64,000 bases of DNA from Emiliania huxleyi CCMP1516 (GCF_000372725.1 NW_005200951.1:138986-202985); one strand, 5' to 3'; positions 40,464 to 52,424 are shown, counted from the first letter of the stretch. The notes: generated from the letters alone by a model not told the origin. Numbers and translations are program-made.

Positions 40464-42475
40464 ATGTCGCTGGAGCATGAGCGTGTGCAATCAGTGCCAA
40501 AGGTCGGCCTCAAGGTGCGAGCCGAGAACTCAGATTCTGAGCCTGGAGACGGCGACGGCGTGACAGGGAGCAGCCTCGTGGCCCGCGCCCGATCGGATGA
40601 GGGCGACCAGCGCTTTTCCCATGCTGATCTGCTGGAGCCAATTGAGAAGGAGTCATACTACCCTTCCGGTGCGCACTGCCGCGTAGCTCGTCTCTAGTAG
40701 CGCCGCGGCTAGACGTGCCGCAGACGAGCGGCGTCTGACCTTTGTCCCTCTCGCGCACAGGAGAGCGGAAGCGATGCCACTCGGCGTGTGTGGGGTGCAT
40801 GAAGAGGCGAGTCCGCTGCGTCATGCTCAAGTGCGGCGCATGTTCCAACTGCGTGGACCGTGGGATTCCCTGCATCCCGCGCGTGGGCCGCAAACGTGGG
40901 CCGCCGGCTCTGGAGGAGCGAATGGATCGCGCCATCTCCTTTGCCATGGCAACGCAGTACTCTGCGCAACTGGCGGGAGCGGCCCAACCGTATGGGGCCG
41001 CCATGCACTCGCCGCACCTATCAGGGGGGCAGGCGGCCTACGCCGCCGCCGTTCCGCTGAATCCACACGGGCGGCCGGTGCCGATTCAGCCCCAGATGAG
41101 TCCGCAGATGATGTTGCACCAACCGCAAATGCAGCAAATGCAGCTGCCGCAAACAGCCCATCTGATGTACCCGCAGATGCAGCACCAGGAGCAACTCTAC
41201 CAGCGATATGCGCAGATGCAAGCACAAGGGCAAACGCCGCTGACCCCTACGCTGCAGCACCAGTTGACGATGCAGCAGCCGCATCCGGCGTCCCTCGCGC
41301 CCGCACCGCAAGCACAGCAGTCACATGCACCGCCTCAGCCGCTTGCGATGCAAACGCAGCAAACACAGCAGACGCAACTGCAGCAGCTGCTACCTCAGCA
41401 GCCGCAGCCGCTGCCTCAGCAGCAGCAGCCGCTGCCGTCGCCGCCGCAGCACCCAATAGTGCTGCCGTCGCAGCAGCTTCAGACCCAAACGACTCAGCAG
41501 CAATCGCCGCAGCAGCCCCAGCCTCTGCCGTCGCAGCAGCACTCGCCGCAGCCGCTGCCTCAGCAACAGCAGCCGCCGCAGCACCCACTAGTGCTGCCAT
41601 CGCAGCAGCCTCAGCCCCAAACACCTCAGCAGCACTCGTCGCAGCAGCCCCAGCCCCAGCCTTTGCCGTCACAGCAGCCCTCGCCGCAGCCGCTGCCTCA
41701 GCAACAGCAGCCGCTGTCGTCGCCGCCGCAGCACCCACTAGTGCTGCTGTCGCAGCAGCCTCAGCCCCAAACGACTCAGCAGCACTCGTCGCAGCAGCCC
41801 CAGCCCCAGCCTTTGCCGTCACAGCAGCCCTCGCCGCAGCCGCTGCCTCAGCAACAGCAGCCGCTGTCGTCGCCGCCGCAGCACCCACTAGTGCTGCTGT
41901 CGCAGCAGCCTCAGCCCCAAACGACTCAGCAGCAATCGCCTCAGCCGCAGCCCCAGCTTCTGCCGTTGCAGCAGCCCTCGCCGCAGCTGCCTCAGCAACA
42001 GCAGCCGCTGCCGCAACACCCACTGGTTCTGCTGTCGCAGCAGCCTACCCACTCGCCTCAGCAGCAATCGCCGCAGCAGCCTCAGCCCCAGCCTTCGCCG
42101 TCGCAGCAACCCTCGCCGCAGCCGCCCTCGCAGCAACTGCCTCTTCATCCAACGTCAATTCGACCTACTCCGCAACAACCTCCGCAGCCGTTGCCGCCGC
42201 AGCCCCAGCAACAGCCTTCCCAACCTCAGATCCAGCACCCGCCGCCTTCACAGCCGCAGCCTCAGCCTCCCCAGCCGGAGCCGCCGCAGCCACCGCAGCC
42301 GCAGTCGCACGTGAGTGTTATACAACAGTCGGACCAGGGCCAACTTCCTACATCCGCTTTCAGTGATCGATTCTACCGGTGCAGTCAATGCCATCGCCTG
42401 CTAGTACCATCAGGAGGTGCGCAAGGTTCAAACGTACTCTCATGCGCAGCGTGCGGGGTGCTCTACCAACCGTAG
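40464..42475 (+). CDS. Zn2Cys6-type, glutamine/proline-rich transcription regulator
   Basis: ATG 40464. Exon 1 is 40464-40668, the GT-AG intron is 40669-40760 and exon 2 is 40761-42475; 639 aa. Right after the splice comes CHSACVGCMKRRVRCVMLKC and GACSNCVDRGIPC, which gives the spacing C-x2-C-x6-C-x7-C-x2-C-x6-C of a binuclear zinc cluster, with basic residues between the second and third Cys. A Met/Gln/Pro-rich middle is built partly of 150-bp tandem units. The C-terminus YRCSQCHRLLVPSGG and LSCAACGVLYQP forms a CxxC...CxxC zinc ribbon. It is presumably nuclear and DNA-binding. Zn2Cys6 clusters are known mainly from fungi. Confidence 0.75.
41451..42000 (+). repeat. 150-bp in-frame tandem repeat in the regulator gene
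   Basis: CGCAGCAGCCTCAGCCCCAA recurs at exactly 150-bp steps (41601, 41751, 41901), each time followed by the same Gln/Pro-coding text. An earlier, more diverged unit is at about 41468. Recent unequal crossing-over would explain the regular spacing. Confidence 0.85.
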
Positions 42476-43512
42476 GAGCAAACAACGAAGCACCGAATTT
42501 TGACCACTTTGCTCTCACTTTTGGCTTGCATGGCCCGTGGCAGTCTTGCCCTCTTTGACTTTGACTCCGCGCAGTGGCTTGTGCTCTGCCAGTCCGTGCT
42601 GCATGCCAACGACGCGTGCTCTGGGCATGTGGAAGGTCACCGCACCCGGTGCTGCAGCCACAAAGGGCTAGCTAGGGCCTTGGGCTGAACTTCTGCCGAG
42701 CGTTCTGCTTGGACATGTACATGGTGTATGCAAACACCGCGCACCTGCGTGCATGTGTGTCGATGGTGCTTCCTTTTGTGAGTTGAAAGTGTGGGAAGGT
42801 GTGAGTTGTTGCTCGAGCCTCTCCGTTTCTGAGTCAGCGTCCATTTGTACTCATTTGTAAAAGTGTATGTATATCAGGCCCCTCACACAAAGCGCATTTG
42901 CACCCTTTTGTGGCGTTTGGCTCTAGCCATTGTGCATTGAGCCAACAATAACGCGTTTTGTATTTCTTTCCGCCCGCAGGAAAATGCGCATCCGGAGTGG
43001 TTACGAGTACTAACCCCCCGAGATTTACCCTTCGGTGTCGCTCCTCATCGCAACTCGAGCATCGCAAACCCCGCCAGGCAGGCAGTTCAGCTCGGGTACG
43101 TTCGTAAGAACTACATACACTGAGAGAAGACGGCTACGGGACCGGCCCCAGCTTCGGCTGAGGGCTGACAAGCTGCCGAGCCCAACTCACTGTGAGAAAG
43201 GCGTGATTTCTTGTTGGTTTTCAAAAATCTCTCTCTACACTGAGAGAGGGCCCTTAGGGGCCTAGAGAACACAACCCCCTCTCCCTGTTCTCCCATTAAG
43301 CTAAAAGTACATGTATGTGGGAAGTGAGTTCTCCCTGTTCTCCCATTAAGCTAAAAGTACATACATATGTATGTAGGAAGTGAATGCAGTCGAGGAGGGT
43401 AGGGGGGGGGGGGGGGGGCGAGTACTGTGGGATTGACACGCACAACGCTCGATAGCAACGCGAACCGCGCAGTAACGCCAGCTCTGGTTCCACAGGGCCG
43501 CCGCCCTCGCGG
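42476..43512. other. Intergenic with dispersed repeat and short duplication
   Basis: No gene is seen. Holds repeat copy 2 at 43129-43236, a tandem duplication of CTGTTCTCCCATTAAGCTAA (about 43282-43375), and a G-run at about 43405-43418. Confidence 0.55.
43129..43236 (+). repeat. 110-bp dispersed repeat, copy 2
   Basis: Nearly identical to 28858-28970. Confidence 0.9.
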
Positions 43513-45249
43513 ATGCCGCCGCCGCCGGCCGCCGCATCCGTTGCGACAGGTCCGCGGCATCACAAACGACGGGCCACGCTCTCTCCCGCTGCCGCCCGCC
43601 AACCGGCCTCGATTGAAGAATGGTTGACGACGATGCCAAAGGTGGAGCGAGGAGGGAAGATTTCAGACTTCCTGTCGCCACGTTATGCAGATCTAATCCC
43701 GTCCAAACTTCCACCTTCGCACCCGTCTTCGTCTTCGCTCGAGGTGGCGGAGGCTCTGGGTTCGGCTCTTTCTCGACTGGACGCCCAAGACGCCGCCCTG
43801 ATCAGGCGAGCTCAAGCATTGCTCAGCGGCGATGCAGAGGCGTCCACAGAGCTGCTCGCCCTCAGCAAGTCGCCCTTGAGGGTGCGCGCTGCTAGCGTGC
43901 CGCGGATCCGGCTGCCTGCGCAGCCGCTCAAGCGGCGGCCGGCCTCTGCAGCGATGCTATCGGCTCCGCAAAAGAGAGCACCGCCGGGAGCCTCACGAGA
44001 GTGCCGAGGTTGCGAGGTACCCGATGCGCGCGCCAGGGTCAGAGCTCATTTGCGGCGGCAAAAGGCCGAGTCAAGGCAGGCCGCCGAGCAAGCCTCAGCC
44101 GTGCAGGCGCGTGCTGCGGCTTCCAAGGAGCGGGCAGCTTCGCTGCAGGCAAAGGCGGTCCAGCGGCTGCAGGCGGCAAAGGCCTCTCTGAAGGCAAAGG
44201 CGCTTGCCGAGCGGCGGGTTGCCGAAGCAGAAGAGGTGACAGCAGCCGAGAGGCGAGCTCACGCACGCCGCAAGGCCGAGGAACACCGGAGGCAGGTCGC
44301 AAGCTCACTCAGCAAGAAGCTGGCCCTGGAGCGGGAGGAGCGGGAGCGCATGCGCGCAGAAGAGGCGGCTGCAAAACAGCAGGACGCGTTGCGAGCGGCA
44401 GAGGTGGCGAGAGCGGCAGAGGCGGCTGCGCGGGAGCGCGTGCGGAGACACAAGGCCAGAGAGGCGGCTGAGCGAGAGCGAGCCTCCGCGGCAGAGCTCA
44501 TCGAGGCGGCCAGCAAGATTGACCCCGAGGAGGCAGGGCGGAGGCTCGAGGCTGCCAAGGCCGCGCAGATGACCGCCGCGGCTCGGTCGCGCGCGCATAA
44601 GCTTGGATCTGAGGGCGGGATCGGCGACGCGTCGCACCCACATCGTCCAACAAGCCGACAATGGGAGATGCGCCACGGACCGCGCTCGCGCGTCGAAACG
44701 GCGGGCTCGGCGGGGGCCGACCACGGGGGCCCGCGAGGCCAAGACACCAGCAGCGCTTCCTGGCTACATGACGACATCTTGACCGGCACGCCTCCGCAGT
44801 CGGCTCAAAGGCGGCAGGGTGTCGCGAGAGGGGCTCGCCATGCACCCGAGGCCAGCCCTCTGGCGGTGGGGCCCGATTGGAAAATCTTGGACGGACCTGG
44901 CATGCGCACGCCGCCGGGGCCAGTGGCGTTCGAGGTTTCGGCTGAAGGGCCGACCGCACCCCCGGAAAGGCGAGACGCCGTTACTCGGGGCCTGCTGCCA
45001 CTGCATCCGTGCCAGCCGAAGGAAGAGTGCCCGTCTCCGGGCGCGTTGACGTCCATCCACTGGAGCGTGACCGGCAGAGACGCGGACGGGTGCGGGGGCG
45101 AACTGTGTTGTGGCGCGCCCCTCAGCGTCGCGTCCGGCCGGCCACCGGACGCGAGGACTGAGGGACGTGCCAAGCGCGAGGTGTGGAAGCGGCCGCCCGT
45201 GCCCCTGGACAAGCTCATCGCGGCGGAGGATGCCGCGCTGCTTTTATGA
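43513..45249 (+). CDS. Coiled-coil protein, unknown function
   Basis: ATG 43513 to TGA 45249, 578 aa, no intron. The N-terminal third is Pro/Ser-rich with IEEWLTTMPKVERGGKISDF. From about residue 175 to 365 there is an almost uninterrupted Ala/Arg/Glu/Lys heptad-like helix (EERERMRAEEAAAKQQ, AREAAERERASAAEL). The C-terminal third is disordered. Such long single coiled coils occur in cytoskeletal or flagellar proteins; nothing more specific can be said. It is convergent with the acetyltransferase gene, the two stops lying about 330 bp apart. Confidence 0.65.
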   Translation: MPPPPAAASVATGPRHHKRRATLSPAAARQPASIEEWLTTMPKVERGGKISDFLSPRYADLIPSKLPPSHPSSSSLEVAEALGSALSRLDAQDAALIRRAQALLSGDAEASTELLALSKSPLRVRAASVPRIRLPAQPLKRRPASAAMLSAPQKRAPPGASRECRGCEVPDARARVRAHLRRQKAESRQAAEQASAVQARAAASKERAASLQAKAVQRLQAAKASLKAKALAERRVAEAEEVTAAERRAHARRKAEEHRRQVASSLSKKLALEREERERMRAEEAAAKQQDALRAAEVARAAEAAARERVRRHKAREAAERERASAAELIEAASKIDPEEAGRRLEAAKAAQMTAAARSRAHKLGSEGGIGDASHPHRPTSRQWEMRHGPRSRVETAGSAGADHGGPRGQDTSSASWLHDDILTGTPPQSAQRRQGVARGARHAPEASPLAVGPDWKILDGPGMRTPPGPVAFEVSAEGPTAPPERRDAVTRGLLPLHPCQPKEECPSPGALTSIHWSVTGRDADGCGGELCCGAPLSVASGRPPDARTEGRAKREVWKRPPVPLDKLIAAEDAALLL

Positions 45250-45575
45250 CTTCTCTCTTCATTAGATTTGTGATTGTGTGTTTGAGCGAGACCCACCCCC
45301 GCGAACTGGAATGAGAGACGACGCTTAAGGATAAGGTGCACCTTAAAGACGTCATAGAGCTTAGAGGATAGAGCTTAGACGCTCTTGGAGTCGCGGGGGG
45401 TCGCGAGACCTCCCCAAGCGCGGGGGGGCGCAACCGCAACGCGCACAACGAGTGCTCAAAGCCTCAAACCAAAGCTGTGGAAGCCGCGCGCGCGCTGATC
45501 GGCGATTTATGAGAGAGAAGAGTTACAACGAACAAAAGACACCAAGCTGTGCCCCGCACACGATACCTTGTCCCG

Positions 45576-48500
45576 TCACGGCGACGCTGCGGCAGGCGCC
45601 GGAGCAGCAGCAGCGGCAGCAGCGGCAGCAGCGGCAGCAGCAGCGGCAGCGGCAGCAGCAAGCGCTGGAGCGGCGGGCGGCGCCGGAGCAGCAGGAGGCG
45701 CCGCGGCAGCAGCAGGCGCGAGAGCAGCGGCAGCGGCAGGGGCGGCGACGGCGGCCGCCGCAGCTGCGGCAGGGGTGGCCGGCGTCGGCGCAGCTCCCGC
45801 AACGGAGGACGCGACGGCGGCGGCGAGCCCCGGGGGCCCAGGGGCGCCCGCAGAGGCGCCGGCGCATCCGGGCAAGCCAACCGCGCCGATGCCGCCAGCG
45901 GCGGCGGCGACGGCGGCGGCGGTGGACGCGGCGGCCGCGCTGGAGACGGCGGCCGCAGCAGCTGCGGTGGCCGGGGTGGCCGGCGGCAGCGTGGGAGGAG
46001 CAGAGCCCAACACAGACGAGGGGGCGGGGGCGAACCTCGGAGCAGGCGCCGCGCCGCTCGCGGCAGCGGCGGCTGGGCTGGCCGGCGGCGGAGCAAGTCC
46101 TGACGGCGCAGCGGAGGCGAGGCCGGGCGCGGGCAAGGGCGGCCGCGCAGCAGCGGCGGCGGGGGCGGATCTCGCGGCGGCGGGGGCCGCGGCGGACGAG
46201 GCTGCGGCGTTCGGCAGCTGCCGGTTGGCCTGCATGTTGTGCAGGCACGACATAAACGACTCGGCGATCCTGCGGCGGCGGCGGGGGGGCGCGTCGGGGC
46301 CGGGTGCGCGCGCGCGCGCCGGGGTGCGCGCCGGGGGGCGGCGGGTGGCTGTGCGGGTCGGGGTGGCGTCGGGTGAGCGTGTGGGGTCAGGGTCGAGGCG
46401 GCGCGCGCACCGCTTGAGCACGCGGATGAAGACGGAGCGGGTGGCGGCGGTCGTGGACGGGTCGCGGCACTGGTTATACTTTTCCTGCAGGATGTCGCGC
46501 TTCGACTTGTTGATTTGCGCGAGGATCCGCAGGAAGAGCTCCTCGGGCGGCAGCTCCCACGTCTCCGAGGCGGCGGCCTCGTTGGCGTGGTTGAGCAGCT
46601 GCGTCCAGTCCTGCATCGCCATCTCGATCTTGGAGGAGCGGCTGCGCTGCTGCTGCTCGCTGCTCGCGCCGGCGCCACCCAAGCCGCGCGCGGCGAGGTC
46701 GGCGGCGGCGGCCTTTTGGCGCGCGGCCGCCGCGGTCCGGTGCATGCCGTGCAGGTAGTAGAGCAGCATGAGCGTCGAGTGCGCCGCGTTGACCTCCTCG
46801 TCAAACTGCCAGTGGTACATCTGGCACTTTTCGAGGAACGACGACCGCTGGTCCACAAACTCGTTGGACATGATCGGCACCGGGTCAACCACCTGCGAGC
46901 GGCGCGGCCACGCGCTCTCGCCACGGCCGTGCACCGCCGCGGGCGAGGCGCCGAGCCGCGGGCGAGGCGCACCTTGTTGCGCTTGCCGGCCTGCCTCTGC
47001 TCGGCGAGCGTCACGACGATAAAGTGGTTGCGCATCGAGCGCATCTCCTCCTGGATCTGGTTGAGGAGCGCCTCCTCCTGCTTGATGTCGGCGTGCACGC
47101 CGCTGCCGCTCGCCGCCTTGCTCCCCTTGCCGTTGTGCCCGCCCCCCTTCTTCTTGGCGAGCTCCTTCTCCTTGTTTTTGAGCTCCTGGATCTTGAGCGC
47201 GATCGACGCCGCCCAATGGTCGCCAGAGAAGACGGGGATGTCGGAGGCCGACTCGATGTCCTTGTACGCGTCGAGCATGTCCTGACAGCCGACACGGGGG
47301 TGTTGGAAGGCGCCCCGGGGGGGGGGGGGGGGCGCCCCGGGGGCCTCCCGGGGGCGGGCTGGGGAAAGGGCGTTCCTGGAAATCGGCGATGACCCCCTTG
47401 TCTTTCGCGATGATGAGCATCTTTTCGTACCACTCCTTGAGCTTGAGCAGCCCCATCCGCTTCTGCAGCATCACCTCCGGGTGCGCGTAGAAGATGTAGT
47501 CGTCGCCCTGCTTGGGCGGCGACACCCAGATGTGGCCGTGCTCGAAGCCGAGGCCGCGCGCGTAGTCGAGGTAGTTGATGAGGATCGAGTGGTAGACGGT
47601 GGTGCGCTGCCCCTCGGGCGCCGACTTGAAGTAGCGCACCGAGTCGAGGTACGAGATGTAGACGCGGTTGGTGTTTGGCTCCGGGCACTCGGAGCCGTAC
47701 TCCTGCACGTACATCGCGAAAAAGCAAACCTCGGGGCCGTCGCCGCCCTGCATGCGCTGAAAGGCGAGGATGCACTTTGAGCGGTACGGAAACTCGCGCC
47801 CGCCAACCTTGCCGTTCTGCAGCGCAACCTTGGCGCCGTTCTTGGCGGCCGAGTGCGCGGCGGCGGTGCCGGGCAGCGGGGGCGGCGGCGCGATCTTCGC
47901 GAAGCAGTCGATGTTGGACACGACGCGGATCGTGACGGGCGCCGCCTTGACGCCCGAAGCCGCGAGCTCCTTCTTGAGCCCGTCCTGCAGCTTCTTGGAG
48001 AGCACCGTCTCGGCGAGGTCCTCGGAGGGCGCCACGCACAGCTCCTTGGGCAGCGTCTTCCCGCGCGTGCGGCGGCAGTTGCCGCAGAAGAAGAGGCAGT
48101 CCTCGGGCGTGTCCTCCCCCTTGTACATGGCGCACGTCCAGTGCAGCCAGCTGTGGCACTCGTCGCACTGCACCCAGTTGTCGACGTACTCTGGCCGATC
48201 CTTCTCCTTCTTCTCGAGGAAGTTGTCGATCTTGACGTTGCGGTGCGCGATCTCCGAGAGCACGCGGTCCGCCGTCGAGGTGGCCTTGAGGTCGCTGAAG
48301 CACCGCTTGCACAGCTTGACGCCGCCCTCGTCGCCCGACTCCTCCCAGTACGACCAGCGCGTGTGGATGGCCTGCGCGCGGCGGTGAGGGGAGGCGGCGG
48401 TGAGGGGAGGCGGCGGTGAGGGGAGGCGGCGGTGAGGGGAGGCGGCGGTGAGGGGAGGCGGCGGTGGGGGGAGGCGGCGGTGAGGATAGCGGTCGTGGGG

Positions 48501-50897
48501 GCGGCGGCGGCGAGGGCGAGGCGGCATGGAGGGCACTGGGAAAGCGGCGGTGGAAGAGGCGGGGAGGGGGGGGTGGAGGAGGGAGGTTGCCTGGAAGCAC
48601 TTCTCGCAGAACATGGGCGGCGGCTTGAAGGCGCGCTTGTCGGAGAGGCAGACGTTGCAGACCATGCGGCAGCGGTCGTGCGCCACCGCCTTCTCCTCGA
48701 CGCCCGAGTGCATCATGATGTCGTAGATGGGCTCGCCGTTCTGCGCCGAGAGGTAGGCCCGCACCACGGTGCCCGGGCGCCACTCGCCGCCGGCATCGGC
48801 CGACGAGGAGCGCCGGTGCGAGGCGTAGTGCACCGAGACGGAGAAGCCCGCCTCGAGGACGTCGACCTCCTGCACGATGCCGTGCTGCTCGTGCTCGGCC
48901 GCCGCCGCCGCGTGCTTGCCCTTCTTCGAGCCGCCGACGCCCTCCTTACGCTTGCGCTTGGCGCCGCCCGCCGCGTCGCCGTGCTCGTCGCCGTGCTCGT
49001 CGTCCTTGCGCTGCCGCTTGCCGCCCCCCTTCTTGCGCTGCGCCGCCTCGGGGTGCGGCTTGGCCGCCACGTTCATCTTGGCGGCCTGCAGCCGCCTCCG
49101 CAGCGGCAGGCAGACGGGGCAGTTCTGGTCGGGGCACTCGCGGTGGTGCCGCATCAGCCGCTTGGAGAGCGCGCAGCGCGGGTACTGGCACGCGTCGCCC
49201 GCGCGGCACTGCCGCGTGTGGTTGGTCACGAGCGCCTTGGTCGCGGCGCACTCGGTGACGGAGCAGTTGACGTTGGCGCACTTCATCACGTGCGCAAGCA
49301 CGAGCAGGTAGTGAGCCTGCGCCTGCACGCTGCTGTTGTCGAGGCCGCCGGGGACGCCGTACATGCCCATCCCTCCCCCCACGCCCATCGCGGCGCCGCC
49401 GCCGGGCATCATCTGCATGGGCGCGCGCGCGTCGCCCATGCCCATGCCCATGCCGGGGCCCCGCGCCGCGCTCTGGTTGCGCTGCATCAGCGCCTGCAGC
49501 TCCTTCTTTGCGCGCGCGCAGTACGGGATGACGCACTGCTGGCCCGGCTCCGTGTGGCAGTGCTTGGCGTGGATGTAGGTGAGCGGCCGCAGCTTCTTGC
49601 AGATGGCGCAGTCCGTCGTGGTGCACTCGAGGAAGTGGGCGTGGATCTTCTTCATCTTGTTGCAGTGCGGCACCGGGCAGTTGGCGTCGCTGCAGCTCGC
49701 CGCGTGCACGAGCACCGCCGCCGCGGCCACCTCGAGCCGCTGCTGCTGCTGCCGCTGCTGCGGCTGCGCGGAGCCCGACGGGCCGCCGCCGCTCGGCCCG
49801 GCGCCGGCAGTCGCGGGCGCCGAGGGGACCGCCGAGTGCGGCGCGCCGCAGCTGCACGAGGGCATCGCGCCCGGCGGGACCGCCATCGCGCCCGCCACGC
49901 CTGCCATGGCGGCCGCTCCGGGCTTCGCCGGCGTGGACATCGGCCCGCACGGCTGGCACGTCGCGCCGGCTGGCCCGTCCTGCCCGACGGGGGTCATCTC
50001 GACGTCCTGCTTGACCGCCGACGGCCCCGCCTCGGTCTTGACGGCGCCCGCGCCGTCGCCGCCGAGCACGCCCTGGCCGTTTGCGAGCGAGGCGCCGGGC
50101 GGACCCGGCCCGCCCACCCCGCTGCCCGAGGCGCCGGGCTCTGAGGCGCCGCCGCTGGATGGCGCCTTGTCACTCGCGAGCTGCTTGAGCGCCTGGCGGA
50201 GCGCCGGCGCATCCTCGCCCGCGATGTCGCGCACCTGCGCGCGCACGGCCGGCACAGGGGCGTGTTTGGGGTTGGGGAGTGGTGCTGTGATGCTACCGCG
50301 GGAGTGGCACGCACCTTGTGCAGAAACTCCTGCCGGTTGAGGCGCACCTGGCGCCGCTGCAGCTTTTGCACGAGATCCTCGAGCAGGTCGCACTTGTCGT
50401 TAGGAATCTGCGCATGGGGGGTGGGGAGGGGGAGGGGGGGGGGCGGGGGACGCTGGAGACAGAGGAGAGAGACAGAGACAGAGAGACAGAGACTGAGAGC
50501 GCGCGCGCGACGGGGGAGGGCGGTGAGCGCGCGCGCAGGGTGGTCAGACGTGCTTTGAGGGAGGGCGCTGCACGCGCGCGCGGCGCGCGCTCCGCGCACG
50601 CGTTCCCCCAACCCTCGAGTGTGCAAACCGTGCATCCGGACTGACATGAGCGCAGTCCCCTCCCCCCTCATGGCGGCCTCGGAGCGCGATTACGGGGCAC
50701 TATAAATATGTTCTCGACGCGTCTCGGTGGGGAGCGTCGGTGACGAGGGAATCAAAGTGAACAGAGGGGCGCGTAGGCCGCGCGGCCGGTCGCAGACATG
50801 GCGCCGCGAAATAGTAAAGCGACGTGAGGAGCGCTAGAGCAGATACCTGGCCTCGTATCGCCTTGATGAGGTCGGGAAGAGAAACACTGCCCGCCAT
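45576..50897 (-). CDS. p300/CBP-family histone acetyltransferase (plant HAC-like)
   Basis: ATG 50897. Exons are 50897-50847, 50407-50315, 50234-48591, 48371-47376, 47281-46973, 46892-46411 and 46269-45576; 1,422 aa. Donors are GT, GT, GC, GA, GT, GT. It transfers acetyl from acetyl-CoA to histones and acts as a nuclear coactivator. TAZ zinc finger 1 is at about 214-300 (CSDANCPVPHC, then DCAICKKLRPL), TAZ 2 at about 353-433 (CPDQNCPVC). A Cys-rich segment leads to a PHD finger at about 662-696 (WVQCDECHSWLHWTC). The HAT domain at about 785-1090 has VCFFAMYVQEYGSECP, NRVYISYLDSVRYF, TTVYHSILINYLDYARGLGF, HIWVSPPKQGDDYIF and LKEWYEKML. The tail is Ala-rich. No C-terminal TAZ is seen. The GA-AG intron 47375-47282 joins DFQ to DMLDAYKDI within the HAT. 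Confidence 0.92.
48372..48590 (-). repeat. GC-AG intron with GGCGGTGAGGGGA array
   Basis: Several tandem copies of a roughly 13-bp unit (plus strand GGCGGTGAGGGGA) lie at about 48379-48480. On the sense strand the array is pyrimidine-rich. CAGGC is present at both borders. The splice joins CEKCFQ to AIHTRWSYW. Confidence 0.8.
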
Positions 50898-51253
50898 ATC
50901 ACCTCCCGCGGCTCGCCTGCCGTGATCGGGGGTCGGGACGCGCGCATATGAGAGAGACTCAGGCTGTGCGACTGCGCCCTGCGGCGTCAGACTTTTTGTT
51001 CGCTACGGCTGAGAATGTCAGGGGCGCGCGTGCGGGGGTTCCGCCCGAGGGGGGGGAAGGCGTCAGGGAGGCGGCTGGCCCGTGAGAGTGCGTGTTTTCG
51101 CCCCCGCGCCGGTGCCCGGGGCGGTGGAAGGCGGAGGGGTGGAAGCCATACCTCAGAGGTCTCACGGGTTTTATTTTTTCCCCGATAGCAGGCGACCAAC
51201 CATGAGAAGCATGAGAGTTCAGATAAACGCACCACCCCGGGCCCCCGCATGAG

Positions 51254-51308
<55 letters not shown>

Positions 51309-51465
51309 AAGAAACAGAGAAGGGATCTCTCTCTCTCTCTCACACACACACTCACTCCCTCACTCACTCACTCACTCACGCATGTGAGTGCCAATCTGGG
51401 GGCACCCGACCGAGTCTATGAGCCCTGGGGGCCGCCTCCCGGAGGTGGTATGGTTGAGTGACCGA
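50898..51465. other. Intergenic with (CA)n microsatellite
   Basis: CA repeat at about 51253-51306, then (CT)n and ACTCACTC runs to 51380. This is the presumed 5' flank of the acetyltransferase gene; no clear promoter motif. Confidence 0.6.
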
Positions 51466-52232
51466 GCACTGTAGAGCGCTGTAGATAGAGCTGTATGTAG
51501 AGATGGAGAGCGCTGTAAGCTGTAGAGCTCTACATCCGCCGCGGGACGAGGCGGGTGCGTTGTAGAGCGATGTAGAGGTGCCAGTGCTGCCCTGGCCTTC
51601 TGTCTGCCCGCCCAATGGGTGGCAGGTGCCTCTGCTGCTGTGGCATGCCTCACGGCTGCGACCTGGCTGCGACTGGCCGGCGCCTCGGCGCGTCAGCTCG
51701 GGTCGGCGTAGCGATAGTGGCCAGCGCAACTCGCCTGGACTCAACGCTCAGCCAGGAGCTCCCGCACGCGCTGGCGCGAGTCATGGCGCATGCAACGCGT
51801 CTGAATGCTCGCCTCGCCTCGCGCAAATGCGACCGTCCTCGCAGCCGACAGTCCACCGCCTGCTAAAGAAGCACTGCGACGAATGCGGCACCGGCGCATG
51901 GCAGGCTGGTCATGACGCAGTTATAGGGTGTTGTGTGCCGTCAGAGTGACTCTCTGTGTGTCAGGGATAGTTAGGGCCGTCCATCAGAGCTCCAGTAAGC
52001 TCGGAGACACCCCATTAGTGCGACTCGACCTTTAAGTCACTGCCTTCCCGGCGGTTTGGCTCCTCTGCAACAAACTCTACAACAAAATCGCGCTCTACAT
52101 CGCTCTACAACGCACCCGCCTCGTCCCGCGGCGGATGTAGAGCTCTACACAGCTCTACAGCGCTCCAGAGCGCTCTACATCTCTACAGCTCTACAGCGCT
52201 CTACACTCTACATCCTCTATACCCTCCCTCAG
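51466..52232. mobile_element. TIR DNA transposon, second copy (inverted relative to the first)
   Basis: About 770 bp homologous to 28996-29858 in opposite orientation. The right end CCTCTATACCCTCCCTCAG is well kept. The left end lacks the CTGAGGGAGGG tip, so this copy is damaged and no target duplication could be found. The small internal frame is present but lacks its start, and an 11-nt duplication (GCGACCTGGCT) interrupts it. Confidence 0.8.
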
Positions 52233-52424
52233 CACATGCATGCGAGACGCGCGAGAGAGGGCGCTGTACTTTGAGGCGGGGAGGGCCGCCGGCGGAGGGC
52301 ACGGCCGACACGGACAGTGACGCGGCATCCCCGACTACCTCGACCCAGACGGCGATGGCAACGGCACCCCCGACACGCCGAGGAGTCCTGCCTAACTAAC
52401 AGCGCGAGTTACCAGCTTCTTTTC

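Noticed and set aside
40774-42366. Ala/Thr/Ser-rich 530-codon frame within the regulator gene
   Set aside because: Shifted reading of the CAG/CCG-rich repeat. The frame with Zn2Cys6 and zinc-ribbon motifs is the real one.
45464-47278. Alternative-frame long protein overlapping the acetyltransferase tail
   Set aside because: Arg/Pro-rich shadow frame. The HAT-containing frame has recognisable domains and closes in phase over seven exons.
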